64,000 bases of DNA from Derxia gummosa DSM 723 (GCF_000482785.1 NZ_AXWS01000013.1:539708-603707); one strand, 5' to 3'. Positions 36,292 through 46,897 are shown, counted from the stretch's first letter. Numbers and translations: made by a program. The notes: generated by a model from the sequence alone, not told the origin.

Positions 36292-37440
36292 ATGAAGGCG
36301 AGCATCAAGAAGGCCGCGCTGCTGGTCGCGGCCGCCCTGGCCGGCGCGACGGCCCATGCCGAGGTGCGCATCGGCGTGACGCTGTCGGCCACGGGGCCGG
36401 CGGCGGCGCTGGGCATCCCCCAGCGCAACATGGCGGCGCTGCTGCCCGCGAGCATCGGCGGCGAGAAGGTCGAGCTGACGGTGTTCGACGACGCGACCGA
36501 TCCGAGCGCGGCCAACCGCAATGCGCGCCGCCTCGCCACCGAGAACAAGGTGGACGTGATCATCGGCTCGTCCAACGTGCCGGGCTGCGCCGCGATCGCG
36601 GAGGTCGCGGCCGAACTCAAGCTCGCGCAGGTGGCGATGTGCCCGGTCGAGGTGCCGCCGGCGTCGGCGCCCTGGGTGTTCCGCGCGCCGCAGAGCAACG
36701 GCCTCATGGCCTCGGCCCTCGTCGCGCACATGAAGCAGAACGGCGTGAAGACGCTCGGCTTCATCGGCTATGCCGACGCCTATGGCGAAGGCTGGCTGCG
36801 CGACCTGCGCCGGCTGCTGGAAGGCACGGGCATCAGCCTCGTCGCGGTCGAGCGCTATGCGCGCACCGACACCGCCGTGACGGCCCAGGCGCTCAAGCTC
36901 GCGTCGGCGGCGCCCGACGCCATCCTCATCGTCGGCTCGGGCGCGCCGGCCGCGCTGCCGCACACGACGCTGGTCGAGCGCGGCTACAAGGGCCGGCTGT
37001 ACCAGACCCATGCCGCCGCCAATGCCGACTTCCTGCGCGTGGGCGGCAAGGCGATCGAGGGCGCGATCCTGCCGGTCGGGCCGGTGGTGGTGGCCTCGCA
37101 GTTGCCGGCCGAGCATCCGCTGCGCAAGCCGGGCATCGACCTCGCGAAGCGCTATGAAGAGAAGTACGGCCAGGGCAGCTTCAACCCCTTTGCCGCCTAC
37201 CTGAACGATGCCTTCCTGCTCGTGCAGCAGGCGGTGCCGGTGGCGCTCAAGACCGCGAAGCCGGGCACGCCCGAGTTCCGCGTGGCGCTGCGCGATGCGC
37301 TCGAAGGGCTGCGCAATGTCGAGGCCACGAACGGCGTGTTCAGCATGAGCGCCGCCGACCATTCCGGCCTTGATGAACGCGCCCGCGTCCTCGTCAAGGT
37401 CGAGGCCGGCGCCTTCCGCCTGCTGCCGGGGAGCTACTGA
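36292..37440 (+). CDS. HAAT-family ABC substrate-binding protein (fcs cluster)
   Basis: This 382-residue Peripla_BP_6 protein has a signal peptide (MKASIKKAALLVAAALAGATAHA). The body runs parallel to the protein at 27387: VRIGVTLSATGPAAALGIPQRN, VFDDATDPSAANRNARRLA, TNGVFSMSAADHSGLDERARVLVKVE. The two are clear paralogues. No permease or ATPase genes accompany it, so it probably docks on the LivH/LivMG/LivF transporter of the mhp cluster. Being first in the feruloyl-CoA synthase operon points to a hydroxycinnamate-like ligand. Confidence 0.9.
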   Translation: MKASIKKAALLVAAALAGATAHAEVRIGVTLSATGPAAALGIPQRNMAALLPASIGGEKVELTVFDDATDPSAANRNARRLATENKVDVIIGSSNVPGCAAIAEVAAELKLAQVAMCPVEVPPASAPWVFRAPQSNGLMASALVAHMKQNGVKTLGFIGYADAYGEGWLRDLRRLLEGTGISLVAVERYARTDTAVTAQALKLASAAPDAILIVGSGAPAALPHTTLVERGYKGRLYQTHAAANADFLRVGGKAIEGAILPVGPVVVASQLPAEHPLRKPGIDLAKRYEEKYGQGSFNPFAAYLNDAFLLVQQAVPVALKTAKPGTPEFRVALRDALEGLRNVEATNGVFSMSAADHSGLDERARVLVKVEAGAFRLLPGSY

Positions 37441-37441
37441 C

Positions 37442-39316
37442 ATGCGCGCCCCCGACCCCGTGCGCCTCGTCGAGCGCGACCCGGCGACGATGTTCGCCAC
37501 GCCCGATGTCATCGTCCATCGCCGGCCCGATGGCGGGTTGATTCTCGAATCGGGCATGGACCTGCCCGAGTCCGCGCCCAGCCTCGGCGAGCGGCTTGAG
37601 CACTGGGCGCGCGTCACGCCCGAGGCGGTCTTTCTCGCCGAGCGCGCCGACGGCGGCGGCTGGCGCGAAGTGAGCTATGCCGACGCGCTGCGCCAGGTGC
37701 GCGCGATCGCCGGCTGGCTGCTGGCGCGCGGCGCGAGCGCCGACCGCCCGGTGGTCGTGCTGTCGGACAACAGCGTCGACCATGCGCTGATGATGTTCGC
37801 GGCGATGCATGTAGGCGTGCCGGTGGCGTCGATCTCGTCGGCCTATTCGCTGCTGTCGAAGGACCACGCCAAGCTGCGCCAGCAGATCGCGCTGGTGGCG
37901 CCGGGCGTCATCTACGCGAGTGACAGCGAACGCTATGGCGCGGCGCTCGCCTCGATTGCCGACCTGCATGATGCAAGCCTTGTCACCAGCGCGCGGGTGC
38001 CGGCGGGCGCCGTCGCCTTTGCCGAGCTGACAGCGTTTGCATCCGGGCCGGAGGTGGACGCGGCTTTCTCCCTCGTCGGGCCGGACACGGTGGCCAAGCT
38101 GCTGTTCACCTCGGGCTCGACGTCGATCCCGAAGGCGGTCGTGAACACCCAGCGCATGCTCTGCACGAGCCAGGCGGCGCGGCTGCGGCACTGGCCCTTC
38201 CTGCAACGCACGCCGCCGGTGGTGGCCGACTGGCTGCCGTGGAGCCATACCTTCGGCGGCAACCACAACTTCAACCTCGTGCTGTGCAACGGCGGGACGA
38301 TGGTGGTGGACGCCGGCCGCCCCGCGCCGGGCCTGTTCGAGACCACGCTCGCCAACCTGCGCGAGGTGCGGCCGACGGTGTACTTCAACGTGCCGCGCGG
38401 CTTCGACATGCTGGTCGCCGCGCTCCAGCAGGATGACGAGCTGCGCTGCGCCTTCTTCTCGCGGTTGCAGGTCATCTTCTACGCGGCGGCGGCGCTGCCC
38501 CAGCACCTGTGGGCGGCGCTCGATGAGCTCGCGCACCGCACCGTGGGCTGCGCGGTGCCGATCGTGTCGGGCTGGGGCTCGACCGAGACCTCGCCGCTGT
38601 CGGCCGACGCGCATTTCGTGGCCGAGCGCGCGGGCGTGATCGGTCTGCCGGTGCCGGGCACCTCGCTGCGCCTCGTGCCGGTGGCCGACAAGTACGAGAT
38701 CCGCGTCAAGGGGCCGAACGTGATGCCCGGCTATCTGCGCAATCCGGCGCTCACGGCCGAGGCCTTCGACGAGGAGGGCTACTACCGCATCGGCGACACG
38801 GTGCGCTTCGCCGATCCGGCGCGGCCCGAGCGCGGCCTGACCTTCGAGGGCCGGCTGGCCGAGGACTTCAAGCTCGCGACCGGCACCTGGGTACGCGTCG
38901 GCACGCTGAGGCTCGCGGCGATCGACGCGCTCAAGCCGGTGGCGCAGGACGTGATCGTCGCCGGCCATGACCGCGACGAGATCGGGCTGCTCGTGGTGCC
39001 GAACGTCGCGGCCTCCCGGCGCCTCGCCACCGGGCTGCCCGCCGACGCGCCGCTCGACGATGTGCTCGCGCATCCGGCGCTGCGCGCGCTCGTGGCCGAC
39101 GGGCTCGCGCGCATGCGGGCGGCGGGCGGCGGCAGCTCGTCCTTCGCGACGCGCGCCCTGCTGCTCGCCGAGCCGCTGTCGATCGACGCGGGCGAGATCA
39201 CCGACAAGGCCTACATCAACCAGCGCCGCACGCTGGAGACGCGCGCGGCCGAGGTCGAGCGGCTGTATGCCGAGACGGCGGACGCGGGCGTGATCGCGCT
39301 GGAGGTGGTGGCATGA
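37442..39316 (+). CDS. fcs: Feruloyl-CoA synthase (ATP-dependent hydroxycinnamate:CoA ligase)
   Basis: This 624-residue ANL-family ligase shows the family N-terminal block [34 protein letters not shown], the P-loop-like [21 protein letters not shown], the adenylate motif [11 protein letters not shown] and a late [13 protein letters not shown] that supplies the catalytic Lys region. Length and blocks fit Fcs. It would activate ferulate, coumarate or caffeate as CoA thioesters. The ATG at 37442 directly follows the previous stop, and its own stop overlaps the next gene by ATGA. A TGACAGCGTTTGCA copy lies at 38028. Confidence 0.88.
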   Translation: MRAPDPVRLVERDPATMFATPDVIVHRRPDGGLILESGMDLPESAPSLGERLEHWARVTPEAVFLAERADGGGWREVSYADALRQVRAIAGWLLARGASADRPVVVLSDNSVDHALMMFAAMHVGVPVASISSAYSLLSKDHAKLRQQIALVAPGVIYASDSERYGAALASIADLHDASLVTSARVPAGAVAFAELTAFASGPEVDAAFSLVGPDTVAKLLFTSGSTSIPKAVVNTQRMLCTSQAARLRHWPFLQRTPPVVADWLPWSHTFGGNHNFNLVLCNGGTMVVDAGRPAPGLFETTLANLREVRPTVYFNVPRGFDMLVAALQQDDELRCAFFSRLQVIFYAAAALPQHLWAALDELAHRTVGCAVPIVSGWGSTETSPLSADAHFVAERAGVIGLPVPGTSLRLVPVADKYEIRVKGPNVMPGYLRNPALTAEAFDEEGYYRIGDTVRFADPARPERGLTFEGRLAEDFKLATGTWVRVGTLRLAAIDALKPVAQDVIVAGHDRDEIGLLVVPNVAASRRLATGLPADAPLDDVLAHPALRALVADGLARMRAAGGGSSSFATRALLLAEPLSIDAGEITDKAYINQRRTLETRAAEVERLYAETADAGVIALEVVA

Positions 39317-40392
39317 CGGCGCATGCAAACCCGTCGGCCCGGGGCGACGGCATGCCGCCCGCGCGCATGCCGGTGCCGGCGGAACTCCGCATCCGCCGCG
39401 TCGCGGTGGTGGGCACCGGCGTGATCGGCGCGAGTTGGGTCGCGGCCTTTCTGGCGGCCGGGCTCGACGTGGTGGCGACCGATCCGGCGCCCGGCGCCGA
39501 GGCGCGGCTGACCGAGGCGGTCGAGCGCCACTGGCCGGTGCTGACCGAGCTGGGCCTCGCGTCCGGTGCCTCCTGCAAACGCTTGCGCTTCACCGCCGAC
39601 CTCGCCGAGGCGCTCGCCGACGCCGACTTCGTGCAGGAGAACGGCCCCGAGCGCGAGGACTTCAAGATCGACTTCTTCGCGCGCATGGACGCGCTCGCGC
39701 CGCCGCGCGCCATCCTCGCGTCGAGCTCGTCGGGCCTGCTCGTGAGCCGCATGCAATCGGCCTGCGCGCGGCCGGGCCGGGTGCTGCTCGGCCATCCCTT
39801 CAATCCGCCGCACCTGATCCCGCTGGTGGAAGTGATCGGCGGCGAGCGCACCGACGCCGCGAGCATCGACCGCGCGATGGCCTTCTACGCGGCGATCGGC
39901 AAGCGGCCGATCCGCATCCGCAAGGAAGTGAAGGGCCATGTGGCCAACCGGCTCCAGGCCGCGCTCTGGCGCGAGGCCTTCCATCTCGCGGCCGAGGGCG
40001 TCGCGAGCGTGGAGGACATCGACACCGCCATCGCCCACGGCCCCGGCCTGCGCTGGGCGCTGCTCGGCCCCTTCATGGCGCTGGACCTGTCGGGCGGCGA
40101 GGGCGGCATGGCCCATCTGCTCGACCACCTCGGCGGGCCGATCGAGCAATGGTGGCTCGACCTCGGCGCGCCGCGCATGACGCCCGAGGTGAAGGCCGCC
40201 GTCATCGCCGGCACCGCCGCCGCCCGGCATGCGCCGCGCGCCGACATCGAGGCCGCGCGCGACCGGCTGCTGATCGGGCTGCTCCAGGCCAAGGCGCGGC
40301 TCGGCGAGCCGAACGCGCCGGCCGGCGGCACCGGCACCGGCGCAGCCACCGCCGCGCCGGCCGGCCTTGCAAGCCCTTGCACGCCCGCCTGA
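39313..40392 (+). CDS. 3-hydroxyacyl-CoA dehydrogenase / carnitine-dehydrogenase-like
   Basis: This 359-residue NAD-dependent dehydrogenase has a Rossmann motif [28 protein letters not shown] (about 30-57), [14 protein letters not shown] and the catalytic-His block [20 protein letters not shown]-terminal helical domain follows ([37 protein letters not shown]). The group includes HbdA-type enzymes and L-carnitine dehydrogenase, which oxidise beta-hydroxy acids or their CoA esters. It lies between feruloyl-CoA synthase and BKACE, where oxidation of a 3-aryl-3-hydroxypropionyl unit to the beta-keto form makes sense. About 40 Ala/Gly-rich residues extend the C terminus. Confidence 0.85.
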   Translation: MTAHANPSARGDGMPPARMPVPAELRIRRVAVVGTGVIGASWVAAFLAAGLDVVATDPAPGAEARLTEAVERHWPVLTELGLASGASCKRLRFTADLAEALADADFVQENGPEREDFKIDFFARMDALAPPRAILASSSSGLLVSRMQSACARPGRVLLGHPFNPPHLIPLVEVIGGERTDAASIDRAMAFYAAIGKRPIRIRKEVKGHVANRLQAALWREAFHLAAEGVASVEDIDTAIAHGPGLRWALLGPFMALDLSGGEGGMAHLLDHLGGPIEQWWLDLGAPRMTPEVKAAVIAGTAAARHAPRADIEAARDRLLIGLLQAKARLGEPNAPAGGTGTGAATAAPAGLASPCTPA

Positions 40393-40445
40393 CCCAACCC
40401 CCTCCATCCCGACCACAGGTCCGCCAACCGGACCGGGAGCCATCC

Positions 40446-41384
40446 ATGAGCATGAGCAACAAGGTCATCGTCACGATCGCGCCGACCGGCGGCATGGCGA
40501 GCAAGGCCCAGAACCCCCACCTGCCGACCCAGCCCGAGGAGATCGCGCGCGACGTGTACGACTGCTGGAACGCCGGCGCCAGCGTCGTCGCCGTGCATGC
40601 GCGCCGGCCCGACGACCTCGCCACCTGCAACGCCGACATCTACCGCGACATCAACCGCCGCATCCGCGACCGCTGCGACATCGTCATCAACAACTCGACC
40701 GGCGGCGGCGTCAACGGCGACATGGTGCGCAAGGCCGACAACGGCTACTGGGAAATCCTCTGGGAGGAGCGCATCAAGGGCATGGATGCCGGCGCCGAGA
40801 TGTGCACCCTCGACGCCACCACCATCAACGCGAGCTTCGAGGGCCGCGAGCTGCTCATGAACACGCCGCCCTCGCGCTGCCGCGAACTCGCGCTCGGCAT
40901 GAAGCAGCGCGGCATCAAGCCCGAGTGGGAGGTGTTCAGCCCCACGCACATCCTCCAGGACGTCACCTCGCTGATCGAGGCCGGCTTCGACGAGCCGCCC
41001 TATTTCATCAACCTCGTGCTCAACGTGCATCGCGGCTTCCAGAACGCCATGCCTTACAGCCCGCGCGTGCTCCAGATGATGGTGGACTGCCTGCCCAAGG
41101 GCTCGATCTTCTGCGTGAGCGGCATCGGCCCGGCTCAGCTGCCGGCGGCCGCCAACGCGCTGCTGCTCGGCGGCCATGTGCGCACCGGCCTGGAGGACAA
41201 CCTCTACTACCGCCAGGGCGAGCTGGCGACCAACCAGCAGCTCACCGAGCGCGTCGTGCGCCTCGTGCGCGAGCTGGGCTTCGAGCCCGCCACGCCGGCC
41301 GAGGCGCGCCAGATCATGGGTCTGCCGCGCACGGACGCCTCGGTACTGCCCGACTTCGCGCCGGGCGCGATGGTGGAGGCATGA
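40446..41384 (+). CDS. BKACE (DUF849) beta-keto acid cleavage enzyme
   Basis: This 312-residue TIM-barrel enzyme of the Kce/BKACE family has [31 protein letters not shown] at the N terminus, [24 protein letters not shown] and a C-terminal [21 protein letters not shown]. BKACEs react a beta-keto acid with acetyl-CoA to give acetoacetate and a shortened acyl-CoA. In carnitine breakdown a homologue works with a dehydrogenase like the one encoded just upstream. In this context the substrate may be an aroylacetate. The ATG at 40446 is preceded by GGGAG; its stop overlaps the crotonase start. Confidence 0.9.
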   Translation: MSMSNKVIVTIAPTGGMASKAQNPHLPTQPEEIARDVYDCWNAGASVVAVHARRPDDLATCNADIYRDINRRIRDRCDIVINNSTGGGVNGDMVRKADNGYWEILWEERIKGMDAGAEMCTLDATTINASFEGRELLMNTPPSRCRELALGMKQRGIKPEWEVFSPTHILQDVTSLIEAGFDEPPYFINLVLNVHRGFQNAMPYSPRVLQMMVDCLPKGSIFCVSGIGPAQLPAAANALLLGGHVRTGLEDNLYYRQGELATNQQLTERVVRLVRELGFEPATPAEARQIMGLPRTDASVLPDFAPGAMVEA

Positions 41385-42199
41385 CGGCCATGAACGACCG
41401 CAGCCACCTCATCCCCGCCGTGTACGACGGCCTCGACCTGCTCGGCATCGACGCCGGCGGCCCGGTCGCGCAACTGCGCCTGCGCCGCCCGGCCAAGCGC
41501 AATGCGATCAACGACGCGCTCATCGCCCAGATCCACACCTTCTTCGTGAACCTGCCCGAGCATGTGCGCGCGGTGGTGCTGAGCGGCGAGGGCGAGCATT
41601 TCTGCGCCGGCCTCGACCTCGGCGATCTCGACGGCGACGCCGGCGCGGCGGCGGCGATCGCGCGTTCGCGTGCCTGGCATGCCGCCTTCGACGCGATCCA
41701 GTACGGCCCGGTGCCCGTCATCGCGGTGCTGCATGGCGCCGTGATCGGCGGTGGCCTGGAGCTGGCCGCTGCCTGCCATGTGCGCGTGGCCGAGACCTCG
41801 GCCTGGTACGCGCTGCCCGAGGGCCAGCGCGGCATCTTCGTCGGCGGCGGCGGCTCGGTGCGGCTGTCGCGCCTCATCGGCATCGCGCGCATGACCGACA
41901 TGATGCTGACCGGCCGCACGCTCGACGCGGAGGAAGGCGCCCGCGTCGGGCTGTCGCAGTACCTGGTGCCGGCGGGCGAGGGGCTGGCCGAGGCCGGCCG
42001 GATCGCGGCGCGCGTCGCCGCCAACGCGCCGATGTCGAACTTCGCGGTCCTGCAGGCGCTGCCGCGCATCGCCGAGCTGCCCGCGACCGGCGGACTGCTG
42101 ATGGAGGCGCTGATGTCGTCGATCACCCAGGGCGAGCCCGAGGCAAGGCGCCGCGTGCGCGACTTCCTCGACGGGCGGGTGGGCAAGGTGAGCCGCTAG
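41381..42199 (+). CDS. Crotonase-family enoyl-CoA hydratase
   Basis: This 272-residue crotonase has oxyanion-hole segments [13 protein letters not shown] and [21 protein letters not shown]. Both hydratase-type glutamates seem present ([17 protein letters not shown]). It ends the fcs operon and overlaps BKACE by ATGA. It could be a feruloyl-CoA hydratase/lyase (Ech), giving vanillin, or a simple hydratase feeding the dehydrogenase and BKACE. The presence of those two genes favours the second option. Confidence 0.85.
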   Translation: MTAMNDRSHLIPAVYDGLDLLGIDAGGPVAQLRLRRPAKRNAINDALIAQIHTFFVNLPEHVRAVVLSGEGEHFCAGLDLGDLDGDAGAAAAIARSRAWHAAFDAIQYGPVPVIAVLHGAVIGGGLELAAACHVRVAETSAWYALPEGQRGIFVGGGGSVRLSRLIGIARMTDMMLTGRTLDAEEGARVGLSQYLVPAGEGLAEAGRIAARVAANAPMSNFAVLQALPRIAELPATGGLLMEALMSSITQGEPEARRRVRDFLDGRVGKVSR

Positions 42200-42355
42200 C
42201 CCGTGCGCGCGCCGCCCCGTCTCGCGCGATGACGGCCTGTAACCGTCGCGCGCGCCCGCGTCAGCCGCGCGGATGATGCCGCCCAGCGGCGCAACGCCGC
42301 CCGGCAGCGGCGCGGCCCCGGCGGCCCGGCGGGCCGAACCGCGCGGAGGCCAGTC

Positions 42356-45190
42356 ATGTTCGATCTGCTCAAGGACATCGGGAAGTACCAGGGCATCCCG
42401 CCCTACGCGAGCGAGCACTACGGCGTGTACCAGCCGCTGCTCGGCTGGCAGTCGAGCCTCACGCGCAAGTGGATCCAGCGCGCCGACGTCAAGGCCGACC
42501 CGCGCCTGCGCCGCATCCTCGATGCCAACCTCGTGCCCGGCGTGGACAGCGTCAACTACAGCGCGGCGGGGGCGGGCGGTGGCTTCACCTGGCCCGATGC
42601 CTACACGGCGGCGCCGGGCGACCCGGCCCGCCTCCAGCGCGAGTGGCGCGTGCTCGTCGCGCGCGAGATGAACAGCCAGGTGCTGCTCGTCGCCGCCGAC
42701 GCCGTCAAGCAATGGGTCGTCGCGCACGACGGCAAGCTGCCCGAGCCGGCCGAATGGAAGACGGTGTTCGGCGCCGAGGCGATCAAGCTCTTTCTCGGCC
42801 AGGCCAACCGGCGCCTGACCGACATCTTCATGGCCCAGCACCATGCGACGCCGACGATCCAGAACGATCTGGTCAAGGCCAGCGTGCTGGAGGCGATGAA
42901 GTACGAATCGCAGGTGGCCGGGATGATCGCGGCCTTCGCCAACGGCACCGACGGCCTCGACCCGGCCAAGCTCGCGGGCCTTTTCATCGTGCTCGCGCCG
43001 CCCTCGCTCGACGACCTGCTGCGCGCGCCCGATCCGCTCGCAAGCATCGATCCGCGCAACACGGCGGGCGCGCTGTCGCCGGTGGGCTTCGTGCACCTGT
43101 TCCGCCAGTACTTCTTCGACCTCGGCAACTTCATCGGCGAGCCGGTCGAGCACATCTGGCTCGCGCCGGGCACGACCATCGAGCTGGTGGAGGTGAGCAC
43201 GCGCAAGGTGCTGATCGAGCAGACGCTCGAATCCCTCACCGAGACCTCGCAGCGCTCGGAGCGCAGCGCGCTCGTCAAGGACGAGATCAGCGACGCGGTC
43301 AAGGACAGCAACCAGAGCAGCACCAAGCTCGGCGTGTCGCAGACCAGCACCGTCAACCTCTACGTCTACCAGGGCACGGTGTCGGCCAACTTCGGCGTCG
43401 AATCGACGCGCAACACCGCGCGCGAGACCGCGCACAAGCAGAACCGCGAGCAGTCGGAGAAGCTCGCGAGCGACATCAAGCAGAGCTTCAAGTCGGTGTT
43501 CCGCACCGTGACCGAGACCACCGACACCACGAGCCGGCGCCACGTCATCACCAACCCCGGCGACAAGCTCATCAACTACGAGCTGCGCCGCAAGATGCGC
43601 CGCGTCGGCGTGCAGGTGCAGGACATCGGCACGCGGCTGTGCTGGCAGGTGTTCATCGACGATCCGGGCGCGACGCTGGGCCTCGCCGAACTCGTGCATC
43701 TGGTGGACTCGCCCGCGCTCGACAACCTCAAGGAGCCCGAGAAGATGCCGGCGCCCGTCGCGCTGACCGAGAAGGTCATCGTGCCGCTGCCCTTCCTGCC
43801 CATCCTCGACTACACGAACAACAACGCGCACTACGAGTACGCCTACGTCGATCCGCCGGGCGCGCGCTACGCGGGCAAGGCGCTGAGCAAGATCATGGGC
43901 GTCGAGGACGAGGACGACCGCGACGACCAGACCATCATGGGCCCCTTCCTGTTCGCCAAGATGCCGGCCCAGACCGGCTATGAACTCGACGAGGTGCGGC
44001 TGCTCGGCGTTCAGGGCAACAAGATCGCCGACCTGCGCGACAAGCGCGTGGTCGATCGCGTGCAGGGCAGCTACGAGCTGACGATGCAGCGCGTGCATTT
44101 CGGCGGCGAGAACGTCATCAACCTGGAGATGGAACTCGTCTACCGGCCGACCGACGCCGAGCGCGCGCGCATCGACGCGGCCAATGCCAAGGCCCAGGAG
44201 AAGTACGACGCCGACAAGCGCCGCCTGCTGCGCGAGAGCTACATGGAGCAGGTGCGCAAGCGCATCAAGGACGCCAACGCGATCGGCGCGCGCCCGTCCT
44301 GGGACCTGCGCGAGGAGGAGCGCACGGTGGTCTACCGCAAGCTCATCGAGCGGCTCATGGTCGACAGCTGGAAGCTGCCCGATACCGAGCAGAACCGGCG
44401 CCTGAGCCATGTGCGCTCGGAGATCGTGCGCTCGATCTTCGACGTGGACTCGATGCTGTACTTCGTCGCGCCCGAGTGGTGGATGCCGCGCCGGCGCAGC
44501 GGCAAGCTCGACCTGACGATCGAGCAGATGGGCCAGCCGGTGTCGCTCGCCGATGACGACGTGGTGCGCTGGGGCGGCGAACGCCGGCCCGACAACTACC
44601 GCATCACCGAGGACTCGGCGCCGGCCAAGCTCGGCAGCTCGCTCGGCTGGCTGCTCCAGCTCGACGGCGACAACCTGCGCAACGCCTTCCTCAACGCGCC
44701 CTGGGTCAAGGCCGTCATCCCGATCCGGCCGGGGCGCGAGCGCGCCGCGCTCAACTGGCTGCGCGACGGCATCGAGACCGCCGAGAACGACGGCTGGGAC
44801 ACGCCCTACATCGGCACCGAGGCCGAGTTCGCGGGCAAGACGCTGGGCGAGGTGCTCGAAATCGTGGCCGAGCGGCTGGAAGTGCAGAACGCCGACATCG
44901 CCAGCGTGCTCGCGAGCGACAGCGTGTTCGAGCACGGCTTCGATCCGCTCGCCGGCGGCTTCGACGCGGGCGTGGCCGCGAACGAGGTGTTCAGCCAGTG
45001 GATCTCGGTGCTGCCGACCGACCAGATCGTCGCGATGGAGTACGTGCCGCAGGACCTCACGGCCACCGCGCGTCCCGCGCCGGCTCCTGCTCCGACGCCG
45101 GCCCCGACCCCAACGCCGACGCCGACGCCAGCTCCGGCGCCGCGCCCCGCGCCCACTCCCGGCCCGACGCCGGCCCCGCCGCCGGCCTGA
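42356..45190 (+). CDS. 944-residue protein of unknown function with P/A/T-rich tail
   Basis: I do not recognise this protein. It has no signal peptide or membrane segment and starts MFDLLKDIGKYQGIPPYASEHYGVYQPLLGW. Around residues 255-300 is FFDLGNFIGEPVEHIWLAPGTTIELVEVSTRKVLIEQ. Next comes a long polar Ser/Thr/Glu/Lys stretch (about 300-400) that looks helical or coiled-coil, then LRRKMRRVGVQVQDIGTRLCWQVFIDDPGATLG. The central part is mixed alpha/beta. The last 45 or so residues are a low-complexity Pro/Ala/Thr tail encoded by short repeats. GGAGG precedes the ATG. The next gene starts 7 bases after its stop, so the two are probably one operon. Confidence 0.8.
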   Translation: MFDLLKDIGKYQGIPPYASEHYGVYQPLLGWQSSLTRKWIQRADVKADPRLRRILDANLVPGVDSVNYSAAGAGGGFTWPDAYTAAPGDPARLQREWRVLVAREMNSQVLLVAADAVKQWVVAHDGKLPEPAEWKTVFGAEAIKLFLGQANRRLTDIFMAQHHATPTIQNDLVKASVLEAMKYESQVAGMIAAFANGTDGLDPAKLAGLFIVLAPPSLDDLLRAPDPLASIDPRNTAGALSPVGFVHLFRQYFFDLGNFIGEPVEHIWLAPGTTIELVEVSTRKVLIEQTLESLTETSQRSERSALVKDEISDAVKDSNQSSTKLGVSQTSTVNLYVYQGTVSANFGVESTRNTARETAHKQNREQSEKLASDIKQSFKSVFRTVTETTDTTSRRHVITNPGDKLINYELRRKMRRVGVQVQDIGTRLCWQVFIDDPGATLGLAELVHLVDSPALDNLKEPEKMPAPVALTEKVIVPLPFLPILDYTNNNAHYEYAYVDPPGARYAGKALSKIMGVEDEDDRDDQTIMGPFLFAKMPAQTGYELDEVRLLGVQGNKIADLRDKRVVDRVQGSYELTMQRVHFGGENVINLEMELVYRPTDAERARIDAANAKAQEKYDADKRRLLRESYMEQVRKRIKDANAIGARPSWDLREEERTVVYRKLIERLMVDSWKLPDTEQNRRLSHVRSEIVRSIFDVDSMLYFVAPEWWMPRRRSGKLDLTIEQMGQPVSLADDDVVRWGGERRPDNYRITEDSAPAKLGSSLGWLLQLDGDNLRNAFLNAPWVKAVIPIRPGRERAALNWLRDGIETAENDGWDTPYIGTEAEFAGKTLGEVLEIVAERLEVQNADIASVLASDSVFEHGFDPLAGGFDAGVAANEVFSQWISVLPTDQIVAMEYVPQDLTATARPAPAPAPTPAPTPTPTPTPAPAPRPAPTPGPTPAPPPA
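45069..45187 (+). repeat. Low-complexity Pro-Ala/Pro-Thr coding repeat
   Basis: Six-base periodic sequence built from CCGGCCCC, CCGACGCC and related units encodes (PA/PT)n at the C terminus of the 944-residue protein, including PTPTPTPTPAPAP. It resembles a flexible linker or wall-spanning tail. The region is prone to length change by slippage. Confidence 0.7.
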
Positions 45191-45197
45191 GCCACGC

Positions 45198-46484
45198 ATG
45201 GACCCGCAGCGCCAGCGGCTCGCGGGGCGTCCGCGCAGCCTGTCGTCCGACGCGCATTTCACCGAGGACCGCTCGACCACGGCCGTCACGCGCACGGTCG
45301 ACGTGGTGGACCTCGACGCGCACGGCAATCCGGTCAGGCCCGCGAGCGTGAGGCCGACGGGCTTTGCGGGCTTCACGCTGCGGCATGTGCTCGCGAGCAT
45401 CACGGTGCCCAACCCGCTGCCGCATGCCTGCCGGCTGCCGGGCAAGGGCGCGCCGCCCGACCCGGCGGTCGCGGGCTGGCAGCACAACGTCAACTACACC
45501 TGCTTCTTCAATGCCCGCGCCCGGACGCTGGTGCCGGGCGCGGCGGCGCCGCGCCTCCAGGTGCGGCTGCTGTTCGGCACCGGCACCGAGTTCTCGCGCC
45601 ATGGCGTGTGCAGCGCGGTCGAGGGCGCGGCCGATCCGGTGCTGCTCATCGTGATCCTCGGCATCGAGCCGACGCACGAGATCGAGTTCTTCAACCCGGC
45701 GCGGCCGGCCGACCGCCTGAAGCGCATGGCGAACAACCGCTGGGGCGTCGGCATCACGACCGCGTCCATCGAGCGCGCGATCACGACGCGCTACGGCCGG
45801 CTCGCGAGCTATGACGTGACGGTGGCGGCCGCCTTCAGCACCGGCTATCTCGGCCTGCAGGACTCGATCGGCAAGCGGCTGTTCGCCATCGACGCGCTCA
45901 CGCGCGTGGTGCTGTACGACTGCCTGTACGGCACGCTGCGGCCGGCACTCGACCAGGTGCGCGCGCTGCGCGGCACGGCGGTGGGCATCGTGGCCTATGT
46001 CGTGACCGGCGGCGGCAACAGCTTCCGCAAGGGCATGCCCGAGACCTTCGCCAACCTCGCGCTCGGCGGCATCGCGGGCTGGCACTACATCAACCTCATG
46101 GGCAATCCGGCCTATCACGCGGTCGCGTCGGCGCGCGTCGTGGCCGAGGGGCGGGCGGCGCCGGGGCGCATCCTCGATCCGCTCGACGCGACCTACGCGG
46201 CGGCGCATGACGCGCTGGTCGCGCGCATGCCGGCGCGGCACAGCTTCATGAGCGACGCGCGCGTCGTCACGAAGCTGCGCGGCGGCACGCCGGCGGGCGC
46301 GACCGCGCTCGCCAGCTTCGCCGCCGACAAGACCAACGCGGCCGCGATCCGCGCCTTCTTCGCCCGGGTCGGCAGCACGCGTCATTGCATCTCGCGCGCG
46401 CAGCTGCTCGGCTGGGTGCCGGCCGACGGCGAGGAATGGCATGACCTGCTGCTGGTCGAGTTCGCCTGGGAGATGCTGGGCTAG
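45198..46484 (+). CDS. 428-residue protein of unknown function, partner of the 944-aa protein
   Basis: I do not recognise this protein. It has no signal peptide. Striking blocks are [98 protein letters not shown] and a C-terminal [22 protein letters not shown]. Several of these read like core strands and loops of an enzyme fold, and YDCLYG and GGGNSF are possible active-site turns. The gene follows the 944-residue gene after 7 bases. Its stop codon TAG is part of a CTAG at the exact edge of an IS remnant, so the native C terminus may have been altered by insertion. Confidence 0.75.
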   Translation: MDPQRQRLAGRPRSLSSDAHFTEDRSTTAVTRTVDVVDLDAHGNPVRPASVRPTGFAGFTLRHVLASITVPNPLPHACRLPGKGAPPDPAVAGWQHNVNYTCFFNARARTLVPGAAAPRLQVRLLFGTGTEFSRHGVCSAVEGAADPVLLIVILGIEPTHEIEFFNPARPADRLKRMANNRWGVGITTASIERAITTRYGRLASYDVTVAAAFSTGYLGLQDSIGKRLFAIDALTRVVLYDCLYGTLRPALDQVRALRGTAVGIVAYVVTGGGNSFRKGMPETFANLALGGIAGWHYINLMGNPAYHAVASARVVAEGRAAPGRILDPLDATYAAAHDALVARMPARHSFMSDARVVTKLRGGTPAGATALASFAADKTNAAAIRAFFARVGSTRHCISRAQLLGWVPADGEEWHDLLLVEFAWEMLG

Positions 46485-46712
46485 GGTCTGTCTGCCGGAA
46501 TCGAATCGACCCCATGAGGATGGAAGCGACGAGGACACTGGCCATGAAGTTGTGGCCGTGCTTGTCGAAGCGAGTCGCGACGGCGCGGAAGTCCTTGACG
46601 CGATTGAAGCAACGCTCGACGACGTTGCGGCCCTTGTAGGCCCCGGAGTCCAAGGCCGGCGGGCGCCCGCCGCGTCGGCCTCCATGGATCGCATCAAGGA
46701 CTTCCAGCATGT
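46485..46712 (-). mobile_element. IS5-family transposase remnant (left copy, 3' end)
   Basis: On the minus strand the translated segment reads [32 protein letters not shown] followed by [20 protein letters not shown]. This is the C-terminal DDE region of IS5-family (IS427-like) transposases (YKGRNvVER.FnrlK.fR.iATRyDK). The upstream two-thirds of a transposase is absent, so it is inactive. The outer end GGTCTGTCTG... is an imperfect inverted match to 50564-50610. It directly abuts the stop codon of the preceding gene at a CTAG, a target type used by IS427-group elements. Confidence 0.8.
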
Positions 46713-46897
46713 GCGCCACGTCGGCGCGCGTGCTGTTTCCCTTCGCGACAGCGCCACCGGGCGGATGCCGAACGCGGCGAGCGGCCGATGTGCCGATTTC
46801 GTCAAATTTGTGGCGGACGCGAACGGCCTGACGGCAGGGCGCGACGTTTGCCGGCGTTGACCATGACGCCCTTCCCCATTGCCTCGTCCGCGCCCCG
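46713..46897. other. Scrambled DNA between IS remnant and tle3
   Basis: The 185 bases show no intact gene. Minus-strand fragments translate to short stretches interrupted by stops and carry no clear family signal. It is probably debris of the mobile element or of whatever preceded tle3. No ribosome site is visible just before the tle3 ATG. Confidence 0.5.
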
